From assembly GCF_910589235.1 (NCBI RefSeq), contig NC_060961.1:941001-1005000 (forward strand): a DNA stretch of 64,000 nt, written 5' to 3'. The notes under the pieces are model-generated. The model did not search any database, was not told the DNA's origin, and was given only the letters and a program-made list of their open reading frames with translations. This document shows positions 13,002 to 28,300 of the stretch, piece after piece; within the stretch, counting starts at the first letter, position 1; the number at the start of each line of letters is the position of its first letter. The position numbers and the translations under genes are program-made. The DNA comes from Vespa crabro. Taxonomy: Eukaryota; Arthropoda; Insecta; Hymenoptera; Vespidae.

Positions 13002-14977
13002 AAAGAAAAAAGAAAAAGAAAGAAAACAAAAAAAAAGTAAAATTTTGTTTATAATAAGTTTAATTAAAGTTAATTAGAATTAACAAGAAACATACTTTAT
13101 CATCAGCAGAAAGACTTCTCAATCGCATTCTAAGCAAAAAACGTAAAAAGTTTGTAGTACCAAGTGTTTGTACATCCAATACTCTACATAAAGCAATCAA
13201 TTGTGGTCGGGATAAGGAATCTAAAGTGATCTCATCCTCAAAAAGTTTACTGAATTTCATAATTTCATCGTTAGTCGTCCCAGAACTGGTCGTACGAATT
13301 TTGTAAAAAAATTCAGCGAACTCTTTCGCTCTTTGTGATTTATGATCTGATGATTGTAATGACATATCGTCCAATGTTTTTTGTAAAAATTTCGCCATTT
13401 CAATTTTAACCTAAAACAAACACTTATTCAAATTAATTAATTAATAAAATAATTGATGTACTTATAAAAAATAATTAGTAATATAATTAATAAATAAGTT
13501 TTATAGTTTTACTCAGATTATATAAATGTATTCTTACCTTTAAAGCTTGTTTTAATTTATCTTCTTTTTCAGTGGCAGTTTGAAAAGTAGATGGCAACAG
13601 GCCAGGAAATAATTTAATTGCGACAGGAAGTAAGAATTCCATAAATGGTACAATGATGAATACGGAAAAAGGTATTAATCTAAACATATCTCCTGTTGTT
13701 TTAATGAGCTAATAATAATTAAATAATACAAATCAATACCAATAATATTGGTAACTAATAAATATTAAATATATAAGAAGTTCAACGATATGAGATAATT
13801 TGACAAACTTATTTTCAAATTGGGACATCAAGATAGTATTTGGCAAATTTCCAGTATACTTCTTATACATTTAATTTATTTATATTATTAAACATGATAC
13901 AATAAATAGATTATCTTTAATTATAATTAAAACAATTTTAGATACATACCAATCTGTGTTCTCTTCTACTTAAATCTTTACCCTGCAAGATTCTCCAGAT
14001 CAATTTTAAAGAAATTTTTATATCCAATCCTAGTAATCGAAAACCATGATAATAATGCATTATTTCTGCCTTAACTCTTTGCAATATTGTAGGTTTCTTC
14101 TCGACTACAGCTTTTTCAGCTGATAAAATAACACTTTGAGGTTTGTGTTCAATTAATTTCTCTTTTTGTTCCTTTTGTTCTTTAATACTGTTCACAGTTT
14201 CTTCAATTTTAGAAGATGGTTCCTGACCATGCAAAATTGTAGATCCGGAAAATGATCTAGTTTGTAAATATATCATATTTTTTGGATGAGCATCCAATAG
14301 AGCAGATTCTATTAAAATCTGATTGTACGCTGGTCTCTTTACATTTATATAAATGAGACTTGGGATACAATTTGTATGATTATTACCGTACCATGATTTT
14401 AAATACCAATGTTCTGAAAGACGATGATAAAATTTGTTAACAATAAGAATGTTTATTGAATTAAAGAAAGTAAAAAAAAAAAAATAAAAATTTGCCTTAT
14501 TAATTATTTCTCGGTTGTCATTATACACAAGAACTTGACGTTATAATTTATATATATGTTTTGGCAAATACAGTTAGATCCAAATAAACATTTTATATAA
14601 ATATATAGTTTTATGAATAAAGAATAGAATGACGTATAAAAACATAACCTATGATATACATATTAACATTAAATAGAAAGATAAATAATTACGAAGACAG
14701 CATATTAAAAAAAAAAAAAAAAAAAAAAAAATCTATATTGTATATCATATACATTGTATTTATTCATTGTTATATAAATGCTATAGATTATTTTTTCGAG
14801 TAAACTACTACATATGCACACTAATCCATACATATATATATATATATATATACACAAGTTGTTTTTATAAACTATTCCTTTAATTCGTTATAAAAGTAAG
14901 AAATTATGATAATACATACTTTTAATTATTCTCCCATGTGAAATCATTAAAGTTTTCGTATATATTAAAGGATTCAT
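11446..14977 (-). CDS. Letm1: LETM1, inner mitochondrial membrane cation/proton exchanger
   Basis: The exons in transcript order are 14977-14920, 14413-13950, 13708-13538, 13410-13096, 12953-12465, 12386-11946 and 11835-11446. They sum to 2328 nt (775 aa; vertebrate about 739). The core shows YYHGFRLLGLDIKISLKLIWRIL, the transmembrane segment FRLIPFSVFIIVPFMEFLLPVA, and the ribosome-binding/LETM domain with MRFSKLFEDE-like and LSRPQLIALCRVL blocks. Lys/Glu-rich coiled coils and an EF-hand-like loop (DDDRDGVIKIED) follow. LETM1 governs mitochondrial K+/H+ and Ca2+/H+ exchange and cristae shape. The first 58-nt exon was placed by phase. It encodes MNPLIYTKTLMISHGRIIK, which is basic and could start a mitochondrial presequence. 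It is the least certain part, because 14528 also offers an in-frame ATG. The donor at 12464/12463 (GTTTGT) is inferred from frame. Confidence 0.93.
12962..13037. repeat. Poly(A) and A/G-rich tract in a LETM1 intron
   Basis: About 28 consecutive A residues, then AAAG-type repeats, lie inside the intron between LETM1 exons at 12953 and 13096. Confidence 0.85.
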
Positions 14978-16389
14978 TTCGAACTATTTTTATATTATTT
15001 TTTCGATAATTCTCAGAGCTGTGACTTTCTGCAACCATGCAACTATTATCAACCATTACAAATTTTCTATTCTGAATGTAATGAAACAGATCAAAAGGTT
15101 CATTTCCATCAAGATTTGTTTAACTTTAAACTTCACTTGAAGAAGTCTGATTTACAATGGTCACGATTACTATTAGGTACAATATAAGTAACCAATCATA
15201 GTACATCTTCCTCGAGTGTAATAAAAATTATTCTTTTTAAATGCATCCAATAAAAAGAATTAGAAAATTTTAATTTTTCTGAAAAAAAAAGAGACTTCGT
15301 TTCAAATTACTATCAATTTTTGTATTTTATTTGATTATTATCAAGAAGTTCTAAAATATACGACTTCTTTGAAATTTTACAAAAACTTATTCAAGTACCG
15401 TAAGTGATTAATATTGTTTCAATTATGTAAATTTTTAAATATTTTTTATACAATTTTTATGTGTATATTATATATATATTTTGAGCATATAATTTTCGAT
15501 AATATTTAGCATATATCGATATATATCGAAATTGAATAGTTCAATAATGCAGTTTTGCCAACTACGTTTGGACGTAAAAAGAAAAGTTGTCAGTTATATT
15601 TGAAGTATAGGAATGCATTCGAAAAATTTTATATTAGTTAAAAATGATAAAAACTTTTCTGTGATATTTGACGTAATTGTTGGATTAAAATAATAATTTT
15701 TTACATAAACGAATTTTTGTAATTATCTGATAAAACGTGAGAAGTTGACAAAATCAGATTATACTGGGACGTGTGTGTTGCTTAACATCTTGTACAAGCA
15801 GCTGATTTGGCATTTGTCAAAAGGTTAATATTAGTTAATTAAAATAAATATTATTGCTATAAAGAAATAATCCATTTTATTATGCTTTTGTTAATGCTAG
15901 AAGAATATATTTATTAGCGTGTTATATGCGGGTAGAATGTATACAAGAAGAAATATGATTTTAGAATCATTAATTGCAAACAATAACTTATGTGCTTGAA
16001 ATGGTGAAAACAATAAATTCATATTACAATGTGCCTATTAATTTGTGTTTATCCCAATTCACTTTTCTATGAAAAGTTTCAAACATTAAGTGTCATAACT
16101 CTCTAACATATATTTATACTTATTTATAATCAAAAATTTTTTTATTAAATATTTAACTTGAAATTTAAATATTTTCAATTATTAATAAATATTAACGATT
16201 ACTAAGTTAATAAAAAGATGAATATTTCTATTTAAATCAATTTATAATTTTCAGATAAACAAATTATACCTTTAAATTATATATTGAAAAGGATGCCTCA
16301 TATGGACTTATTGGCATACTAATTAAATATAAATTTTTATCAAAGAAATTTAACAAAACTATGTTATATACTTTATATTCTTTATCACA
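14978..16389. other. Intergenic between divergent LETM1 and VPS13B
   Basis: AT-rich with no recognised coding exon. It presumably carries the two promoters and 5' UTRs. The minus-strand open frame at 16264-16470 is an overlap with VPS13B exon 1 and was rejected. Confidence 0.4.
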
Positions 16390-19300
16390 ATGTTCAAATT
16401 GGAATCCTATATAACACCTATAATTCTTAGCTATGTTGCTAAATATGTTAAAAATTTTAAACCAGAACAATCACAGGTATGTTTTTTAAAGGGAAATTTA
16501 TATTCTTTAAATAATTAACAAATTCTTTAAGTAATGAAAATAGTATAACTAAAGGATCACATAAAAATATTCGTATATTTTAGTTATCCTTATGGGGTGG
16601 GGATGCATCTTTTCAAAATTTGGATTTACGATTAGAAGTATTAGAGGAACAATTGAATTTACCTTTCAAATTTGTTAGCGGTCATATACATGAATTAATG
16701 ATCCATGTTCCATGGGTAAAAATTAACTCAGAACCAATAATAGTAACAATTAACACAATAGGTAAAATATTTATTATTATGTAAAACAAAGTGCTTTTCT
16801 TGAAATATTATTTGAATATAAAAATTCAAATTATTTTTATTTTAGAATGTATTTTAAAGTTAAAAGATGAAAAAAATCCAGGAACTAAAATAAATAATTC
16901 CTTGCAAAATAAAAAAGAAATGTTTCAGTAAGTAATTCTATTATATTGTTTTAATATTAATTTGAACAACACAATGATATACTTTCAACAGAGAACAAGC
17001 ACCACCTGGATACATTAAAAGTATTATAACAAAAATTGTAAACAATATAACAATTCATTGTAACAATCTAATATTAAAATATGTAGAAGAGGACATTGTG
17101 CTGAGTGTAAATGTTAGGTTTTTAAGCGTCCAAACTGTTGATGATAAATGGAATCCTGCATTTACTGGTAATTCTCAGTTTAAAAGAATTCCAGTATCCA
17201 TTGGATATTGTGGATATTGTCTTTAAAAGTATTTCATTTTTTAGTTAAAAATATTTATTTACAGATGTTAATACTTACGAAGTTATGCTCAGAAAAATTG
17301 TTACTATTCAAGATTTAACATTATGCTTAGATAAAATGGATGCTTCTGGAAAAATAGAAGTGTATCAGGTACTACAGATTTATTCAAATTTAATTTAATT
17401 ATGTAAATATAAAAAAAAGTCACACTAATTATTTTAAATATAGGATCCTGTTTTATATCGATGTTCCTTGGCCATACGTTTAATTGTAAATTATCACAGT
17501 AATACTGCTAAAAGAGCATCCATTACACGTTTAGATCTTCACTGTCAAAAAATGGAATTCAGTGTGACCGAACAGCAAATACCAATGTTACTTAGATTAG
17601 CTTCATTATTAGTGGCTTTGCAAACAAAACAATTTCCAAATGTTAAAGAAAAATCAACAAATTCTGAGGATAAAGAAGAATTGGGCCAAGGTTTTGTCAT
17701 CTTCATTGCAATACCAATTTTTTCTTTTTCTTACCTCTTATTACCATATTATTAACGGTCTTTTAACATTATACGTAATTGAAAATATTTTAGATGATAT
17801 TAGTCAAATAATAGGAACAATTACTGAAGCAGTAAGCTGGGGTGGCTGGGCTTGGGATATAGTTTCAACAGTATTACCTGTTGATTGGATTTCATCTGGT
17901 TTTATTGATTGGGAAAACGATTGGTCTAGTCAACAACAAATGGCATATTCTGGACATACTATTCATTTAGGCATTTATATTGACGATACTATTTTAACTT
18001 TTAAGGTATATTCAATGATGAACTATTATTTGTATTTTGTATCATTACGAATACATTAAATGGATTAACTTTTGTTTGTAGGTAGTTGAAAGTGTGAAAG
18101 AACAACTATTTTATAAATCCCGAAAGCTTAGATACAAATCATTTTTGTCATTACGCTTGAATGGAGTTTTAGTGGATGTATTACTTCAAGGTATAGAAAA
18201 GACTAGTCTTCAAATTGGTCTGGCTAACATACGTCTTTATCCCAGAGGTAATTGTAGTTGTGGGAACCTTGAAGTTGTTGATGGTGCACAGGTATGTATG
18301 TTTTAAGATTTATATCATACGCATCAAAATATTTTTCTAAGCTATAAATTAATTTTTCAGCCGCCACTATATGTAAAAGCAGGAAAAGTGAATACAGATT
18401 ATTTAAAAGATTCTTTATTTGATAAAAATGCTTTAGAAAATAAAGGAAAGAAAAGGGACTATAAACAAGGGACTATAAAATATCATTTAATTACTGCTTC
18501 AGGTATTACAGATAATAATGATACAAATGAACTTTTAATAAATATTGAAATTCCTTTATTTCATTTTAGAGGAAAAATTAATGGAAAGAAGTCCAGCTTT
18601 TGTCATGGATTATGTTCATTATGTTCAACTCCCAGATGACATAACATCTGAAAAGTTAGCAGAGTTTGGTTCAAATTTTGAATATAGGTAAACAAATTCG
18701 AATCATATGAAATGTACAAAAAACATAATGAAGATTATGCAATGTTATTTTATGCTTCTTTTGTTTATATATCGTAGTAACTTTCCTGAAGAAAAAATAA
18801 TTAGATATATTATTGGAGATGTGACAGTCAGATTGTGTTCAGGGATCTTCCATCGTATAGACACAATAAAGCAAGCTGCTTCAAAATATGATTATACGCC
18901 ATATATTATACCCAAACCTGGTAAGAATATATGCATCTAGCAATAAGAAAATTTTTGTTTTGAAATTTTTTTCATACAAAAAAAAAAAAAAATACAATAT
19001 CTTTACAATGTAATATAACGGTTTAGATCCTTCTGCTGAAGAACTTCCTCCCGTTACACTAGAAGAATTTGAAGCTTTAAGAGAACATGTATCAATGATT
19101 AGAACTAGATTGATTATTGTAAATGCTTCTTTACAATTTCAATTGGCGGATCATTGTGTTACTGGATTGCCACGGCAGCGCAAAATAGTTGAAAATAGGG
19201 TAAGCATTAATATAAAAATTATGGATGTGTTTTTTTATAGTTCCAGATATTTAATGTAGTCATAACTCTTGCAGATTGTGCCTTTACCACCAGCTTTCAC

Positions 19301-22300
19301 AAATGATCCTATTGTAAGCATTGAATTTGATAAAGCAACTGCATACATGATTGAGCCTTTGTATCCCTTCAGACTTACTGCTTGTGCTTCTAAACAAACT
19401 GGATTATTACCAGTTATGTTTGAACAATGTCATCAAAATATTAGAATGCAGGTATTATTGAGTATATTTTTTCATTTATAAAATTATATAATCACATATC
19501 AACATTAAAATTTTTGTTTAGGTTGATGGAATAAAGAGTCAATTATATTTGACAACAAATTATCATATATCGTTAATGATGCCATGCTCAGTAAAATGTT
19601 CTATTAAAAAACTACTTTATCCACAATACTGGACACATCTAGATTTAATTTGTGAAACGTATACGTTTCATACCGATAGTATTACAGTTATGGGGACTAA
19701 ACCAAAATTGATGGTTGCCACTTCCATAATAACATCATTGTTTGATTCCATTGAAACAACAAATCCTCTTGTTTGTTCTTCTCTCTTAAATGATGCATGC
19801 CAAGAAAAAAGTATGTCCAGTCGCGTAATATAAATGTTAGTTTTAATTATTTGAAATGCATTTTGTATAAGAATTTTTTATTATATTATATGTAATATAT
19901 AAGGTCTTTATAATATTATACAAGTATATAAATAAGAATTTTTTACAAACATTTCTTTGATATGTTGCAGATCCCATATATCTAGAAGTACTATTGGAAA
20001 ATATAAATTATAAAAGAATGTCAACATTTATAATGAATGTGAATGAATTAAGTGTAAATTCTCTTAAAGTTTTTACACTTAGCGGTATTCAACAAGCATT
20101 TATACTCTCAGGTCCAGAATCTGATACTAACAGGTTATTATATAAATATAAATAACAATTAAAATTATAAGTAAACATGAATTTTTTTATATATCACTTT
20201 TAAATTATGTATATATTATTTAGTGAAATGGAAAACAAACCCCTTTTTATGGCTGTAATACAATTTCCTAAAAAGGCTTCAGTACAAACATATCCAACAC
20301 TTATCTCAGTTCAAGTAGCACCATTAAGAGGTTCCTTGGATCCGCTCTTTTTGAAGTGGTTAGAATATAAAGTTACTTATTACGAATTGGCACCATTATG
20401 TATAATACGTCAAGACAGCCAATTATCCGCTGAGGGTACATCATCTGATACTAGTACACGAAAAAAAACTTTTCCAAGTTTGCATGAAAGTGTCCATAGT
20501 TCTTCTGATAAAGATAGAAAAAAATCTTCTAGAATAAGTGAAAAGCCAAAAACGCTTCAAAATGAGGAAATTCAAAAAAAAAATGAATCCAAAATTGACA
20601 TAGAACAAAAGGTACAATTAATTATATTTATTTATTATATTTTATTATAATGATTTTATTGAATCCTAAATACAAAGATATTTTACTTTAATAGTGTAGA
20701 TGAATAAGTTAATATTTATATATTCATTAGATATAATGCAATTATATTATTTGTTGCAAAATATATTACATTTACGCATAGACCATGATAGAACTTGCAG
20801 AAATCAGGAGTATTGGTCAAATTAGCCGAACTCTATTCATGGTGGTCTGGTCTTGTTTTAAGTGGATGTGTTGGTCATATTGTTATCTATATACCATCGA
20901 CTACGATGAGCGGTATAGGAGCACATGGTAATAAGAAAATAAATCAATTGAACATGATAAAAATGACGTTTTTATAAATTAAATCATAACAGGTATAGAA
21001 CAGGCTAAAAACAGAGCATTAGAAGAAGATCAACATCTACAGATATTAAGTTTAAAACTACCAAGTGTTTTGATTCATTCAAATAATATTAATTCTGAGC
21101 AATTATCACCTTATCTCAAAACATTCCCAGTAAAATTGCCTGTATGGATGTGGACATATCGTAAGTTTATTTAAGATGCTGAATATTTAATATAAAATGT
21201 GCTTACTTTTGTCCTGTTATTCTAGACGCACAAAGTTTTCCTTGGACATTAAATCTTTCTGATTTTCATTGTTATACTTTACAAGGGGAAATGCAAAAAA
21301 ATTTTATTAAGAAAATGTCATTAAATGCAACTGTAGCTCTTACTACTAAAACTACAACATCGCAAACAAATTCAAATATTCTTACTGCATTGAGTCTTTT
21401 TGTTCACATTGATAATTCAGCTATTATCATTTCCATTTCAGAAGAACAGGTAATGTAATATTTCTTAGAGTATATTTCAATATTTGTATCATTTTATTAG
21501 TGCTAATATATCAACATTTTCATGTATTGTCAAATAACTATAATATATTATTTTCCTAGGTTGTGTTCATGAGCAGTATAATACAAAAAATTCTTAATAT
21601 TTTGCTGATTACAAGCAATCCCAAAGAAAGTAATTCTGTTGTACCTCATATCATTAACGAGAATGCAGTTGTTTTTCCAACTATACCACAGACCCCTTCT
21701 ACACCTACACAGATTATATATCCAGAAGACACAACTACAAATTCAACAATATCTACATCAAGAGATGATATTATTACAGGTAAGTTGGTTAACGAAATCT
21801 CTTTTTTTTTTTTTTCCTTAATTTAATATATAAAATAATTTCAGAGAAAGATAACGTGACTTTGACAGCATGGATTCAATGGACAATAACAAAAGTAGCC
21901 ATTAAATTATATGTTATGGGACAAGAAATAAAACCTTCTTTGAAATTAGTCATGGAAATGGAAGACATTATTACCTCATTAGACTTACAACCGGTTTATC
22001 TAAAGTTAAAAAGTAAAATTACAACAGTTACAATATTTCATTATACAAGGTATATTATGTTGTATTGCATTCTTTTTTTTTTTTATTGTGTTCTCTGCAA
22101 AAATCTATCTTTTTAGATTATATCTAAGAAAGGAAATTTTTCTTCATTTATTTTGCTTTTTACTTTCCTTTCTTTATTTTTTCTCATAGAGCACCATATG
22201 CACAAAATTGGGACGTTGGAGAATACGTTGGTATAATTTTGTGTGGCAGAGAAGACAATTTAGAAAAGGGAGATGATTCTGGTTTCTTGAGTTTTACGCT

Positions 22301-25300
22301 TACACGAGCACAATCGGGTAATGTTCATACTCGTTGGGGTACTTATAAACGCTACAAAAATAACAAGGTATGAATAAATACGAGATGTTGAAATATTCGT
22401 AAAATGAATAATATTTTTATATTTTACAGAAAGATGTTATTACAGAAGCATTAATATCTACAAATGCATACATCTCTGAAATAGATATAAAAATACAAAT
22501 GGTTGACATTATTTTACCTCTTAGTATACTTAGCAAATATGTGCAATTGGCAAAACCTCTTATTAATATAGATAAAAAAGATCTAAAAGTAGCAAAGAAT
22601 GATCAACAAGAAATCATCACATCTATATTAGTAAAAATTACAAACATCAATAATGAGTTTTTACCATTGATACATTTAGAATTTAAAGGACTTAGACTTA
22701 TGATACCGGTATCAACACCTGCTAGATATCAATTACAACATGATTTATTAATTTTACAGGTAATGATAATTATATTTTGTCTATTTATGCAGATTGAACT
22801 TTGAACAAATAATACAGTCTGATGATTAAAATTTCTTTTTTTTCCTCAATAATATAGCTCGATGGTATTCGTATTACACCACATGCAGAAAATCCAATTT
22901 GTAGAACACCATTGCGTTCAGATATATATCAACATGCTGCACAAGCAAATATATTAAATATACCAGGTTCTGCAGTAGAAGATCGTCAATATGAAATTAA
23001 TGTGAAGGGTATATGTGTATATAGTACTACGTGGAAGAACTACCAAATGAGTATTAATAAGGTCTGATATAATACATGATGATATTTATTTTGTTTTTTT
23101 TTTTTCATCATTTAAATTAATAACATATCTTCAATGAAAGTATTATTTTCAGCGTATGTCCCAATCCTATCTTTATACAATGAATGAGAACCCTGCATTA
23201 GAATGGAACAAACTTGGAAATGGGAACAGTTTAGAACCACATTTTTCTACTTTTCCTGTACTAGCTAAGTAAGTTTTAAAATAATTTAGCTTTATAATAA
23301 TATTAATATGTATATAACAATTTTTCAAATCTTGTATGTGTACACACATATATATATATACGTATATTTATATAGGTTCGATCTTTGCTTAATAATTGCT
23401 CCAACGATCAAATTGAAACCTGACACAATAGTTTGTGGAAGTGCTGTGGAAATAAATTGTATGACAGATATTGAAATAACAGTTAATCTAGATCAACTTA
23501 AATTAATTTCCATCTTATCTAACGAATGTAAGACATTATTATCAGGAGAAGCACAGGAGATCGAAATTACAGATGTCTCTAATGATAAAAGTGACAAAAA
23601 TTCGCCAATTTTAAAGCAAGTTGCTTGGATAAAAGACACGTCTGAAGAGCAAGAGATAGATGTTACAAAGGATAGTGGTGTAGACTTTGAAATGTCTAGT
23701 ATAAATTCAACAATTGTTGTATGTAAAATTTATATTATTTTTAACATACAAATACAATAGAGTTTTAATGGTTTTTATTTGTAATAGGGAAAACCACCAT
23801 TCTCAGAAGTATTAATGTTACCTCCATGTGAATTTCTAATTAATTGTGGAAAAATCACGTTCATACTTTATGAAACACAAAGGATACATATCAATTCGGA
23901 ATATGAAGTAGTAAGTATTTCTACTTTCATATATTTTTCTAATATAATTAATTAAAAAGTGTATTGAATTCTTTTTTTTTTTTTTTATGTATTATAGGAC
24001 ATAAATGATGCAGATGAAGAAGATAATGGTAATTTAAAGCAACCTTTACTTTATTTAATGATCAATCAACCAAATCTTTATCTCTGGCAACAAAATTTAT
24101 CACAAAAGATGCAAGTATGTTACAGTTTAACATTAATTTAATATTTCAAGAAATACTTATCAAATTGTATATTCTCTCTCTCTCTTTCTCTCTCTCTTTT
24201 TTACGAGTTTATATTTATTATTATTACATGCTATTGCAGATTTCTTGTTTTGATATGACAATAGCATTAGGTGCCAAAGATGCACAAGAATTAAGTTCGA
24301 TACCAACTGAAAAGGATTTTAATATTTTTATGATACAAACAAAAAGTGGCATACCACATCCAGATACTGGTATTCCACCATCATTTGTAATAATAAAATG
24401 TGAAAAATTTCCTGGAAAAAACACTCATTTCTTTGTGGACATGGGTCGTCCTACAAAAGTTCATTTTTCATTATCAAGACTAAATCTAATAAATGATATA
24501 AATAGTAAGGTATTATATGAAAGAAATATACTATTTCATATTAATATTTTATTGTAATTGTCACATAATAAATATATGTTCTTTATTTTTTTATTAGATT
24601 TCGTCATGTTTTATTGATGAAAATAATAGAAAATCATCCAGGAAAGATGTCGATGATAGGAAAGCTGTCCACGATAAATTGTCATTTAAAAACAAAAGAA
24701 TCCATTTACCAGATTTAAATTTAAGTACAAAACAAATTGTACTTTCGTTAAAGACTAGCTCTGATTCAGAAATAATCCTTAGTTTAGCAACATTAAATGG
24801 AAATATTTCGACACTTTTAAGACCAGACAGAATATTTTCAAATATATCCGTCGATTCTTTTATTATATCTGCCATTCTTAATGGAAGTATAAAAGTTTTA
24901 TTAAAACCATGGTGCTATAATGTAACAATATGTCTTCTCTGGGAGTCTTGGCAAGATGTTGAAGCTGTTCCTCAAATACAAATACAAGCGGACAGTGATA
25001 GTATTTATCTGGATATTGGTCCAGATCAAATACAAATTATAAAGACTGTAATCGAAGATTGCCAACTACTTTTAAATAATTTTCAAACGTCTAACATAAA
25101 GGATAATAGCAATGAAATGCAAGTTGTTTTATCAACTGAACAGCATTATAAGGATGACTTGAAAGCTGGTGCATTCCAGTTCATAGATGGTACAGGAGAT
25201 GAGTTACCTTTCCCATACCAGGTAAGAAATGTACATGCATTATTTATGATAAAATATTTTAATGTTTATGATATATGCAGGTCATATTTTTTACTTATCC

Positions 25301-28300
25301 TCAACAAGCAATGGCTTGGAGATATCCTCAGCCAAGAACTTTAACGAAAATACATGTTTCTCCTGTACCATTTGAAGTAAGAGTGAAATATTTAATATTA
25401 TTTATAATGAATGTAATTCAAATTTACATATATTATTATATTTTATAGACATCAGACAATGAAGGATTTTATACTGATAGAGTGTCCTGTGCTTTACAAT
25501 ACTGGAGCGATAGCCACATGGCTTATCAACATTATGCTGATTTTTATTTATCAGAAACTGATACTTATCGATTGGATCTTCCCGAAAAAGCACCAGCACG
25601 TGTGGTAGCGTGTGTTTGGCGTGTAATATTAATAATGCCTATTAATAATTCAGTTTCAAAAACTCTTGTATCTGCTAGAGCATTGGCAGCCTGCTTACGC
25701 ATTGATTCTTATTTTAACTCGTCGATAATACCTAATTTACAAGCAGCTTTAAACATTGGCATTATTCACGTGTCATTATACAATCATATAGAATCATCTA
25801 CTTATGATTCTTTACTTCATCCATTACATAACTTTACAGTGAAGGGCACTATTCCAGAAATGCAATGTTTCATGTCAATAGAACATAAAGGTGCCATACT
25901 TGTTTTTAATAGATGGATGGATGGCGCAACGCTTATCGATATTAATGGTGTAATCAGTATTCATATATTGGATTATGGTTATTTAATTATGCAAGAAGTA
26001 TTGGATCCATTAGATGGAAAATTTCAAATTTCTCTGTCAGATAAAACTGATATTATCGTAATGTGTAAGCCTTTTTCATTAAAACTGAGTCCAACAATAA
26101 CTCACACTCTTTCTGTATCTTCTTATTTATGGTCCGCATCGTTAAATACAAAGGATAAAGGCGTCATTATATTAACGAGATATGTTATAGCTAATGATTG
26201 CAATATTCCAATTCGTTTTGGACAAAGCGGTACAGATGATAATGTATTATTAGAAACCAGAGAATGTAATTTTTATTCATGGAGACATATTGGCAATAAT
26301 ATGATACGAATATCGATAGAAGCAAATGCTTGGATGTGGAGTCGACCATTTTCAGTAAATAAAGATGGAATTTATTTGGTAGAATTTACTAATGCATTGG
26401 TCGATATGACTATATTTGTAAATATTACATCATTATCGGCTACGCAAAAACTTGTAACATTTAGCGGACAGCTCATAATTTCAAATCAATTAATGGACAA
26501 TTTTGAAATGAAATTAGTTAAATACGAAGCTGAAACTAGTACTAAAGTGACTGTATCAAAAAATGCGTATATGTTGTTTGGAAAGAGTCAACCATCGACT
26601 ATTGTCATTGAGAATAACAAAAAAATGGCAATGCGCTTACGTTTCACGAATATACCAAATTTATCATGGACAGGAGATATACCTCTTCAACCCAATGCTA
26701 AATTGAGCCAACCGTGGCTCGTGAAAGTGCCTTTACAAGAACGCGGTCAATTCTTTAGTATTTGGGTACGGATAATAACACAAATCGTTCATGAAAAAAT
26801 GAAAATACTTGCTGTATTGAGTCCACTTTATATGATACGATCGCATTTACCAGTACCAGCAAAAGTACAAATGGAAACACCATCGTTAAAAATGTTATCA
26901 AGCACGATAGTAAACGGACGTGGCGAACGCCAACAATTGTATTGCCCTGGTACATTTGAGCATTTCCATCAATTAACATTCCAATTAGAATCTGGAATTT
27001 GTGCGTCTAATCCGTATGTGCCATTGTCATACAGTTCAGTGGATCAAAGAAAATTTTTTAGAAGACCCGAAATAGAAGATATAGATAATATTCTGAAAGA
27101 ATTAGAAAGTCAAAAGGATGAGACAGGATGGCCTTTTCAAGCGGATGATATAGCAGAATGGATACCCGCGGAACAACCACAAACTCATGTTCAAGTTAAA
27201 TATCAAGATGCTGGATTAGTATCGAGTACTCTTTTATTGGAATTACAACCATGGTGCTTCATATTAAATTCTTTAGGATGTTATATTTCTCTTGTATCTG
27301 AAGATACCGAACTTTGTCAAGTTCCTCATTATGGAATCGTGACACCACCAAAATTAGAAGGCACTTTCCATTTAGGAGTTGGTATCGGTGATACGTATTA
27401 TACTTCACAAGCTCTTCAATTAGCTAGACCTGATTGGAGTCAAAGTTTTTATATGCCTCGTATCGGAGGACTCATTCCCGTCGAGGGCAACATCAAAACT
27501 ATTGTTGATTGTGGATCTAGTGTGACTATAGTCAGTATTACTTCTAGCATGCACGAAGATATGCGTTTAGTGAGAGTAACGAGTAGTCACGTTATCGGTA
27601 ATTTGACAAATCAGGAATTATGTATCGCTACACTTGCAGTTGATGAATCATCAAAAGACTTAAAGTTACCGCACGACCTTACTCCTTACAGTCAAAATAT
27701 TCGACCATCTGAAGATCAACATCAAGCTACACCTATTGTTCAATGGCACATGTTGTATGAAAATAGTAACATCGAATCCCTTGTATTATATATTTCACTG
27801 AGTTTAGGGCACAAATGGTCTTGTCCAATTAAAATTGATCAGACCATGAGTCGTAAGTGTGTTGCTATTCCAAATGGCTCTACTACCATGTCAGTAGTAT
27901 TAACGATTCAAGAAGACAAAGGTACATCGTATATTATGGTTCAAGTTGATAATCATCCTCAGTTATTGCTAGAGAATATGTGTCCTTATAAACTCTTATT
28001 GGGACAAGCCAATGAAAATGCAGATGGAATTGTATCAGATACACCACATTTTGCATGGATCTGTGAAGTGGAAACTGGTGCTGCATGTCATTATTCTCTT
28101 CCATGCATTGGTAACAGATTACCTGATACTTCTGTACCAACTACATGTAATATACTGTTATTATCTGCATTACCTAATAACGATGAAGCAATACAACGAA
28201 AGGAATTGCAATGGTCACGCGGCATTAGTCTCTCTGCATTAACAAATATTCCTATGGATCATTACGTTCGATTACCTTCTTATGGGGACGTTAAATTGAT

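Noticed and set aside
18503..18639. Readthrough of VPS13B exon 9 into the following sequence
   Set aside because: The open frame continues but ends in a stop. Splicing 18502^18570 restores a VPS13B-like frame (EEKLMERSPAFVMDYV), so the stretch 18503-18569 is treated as an intron.
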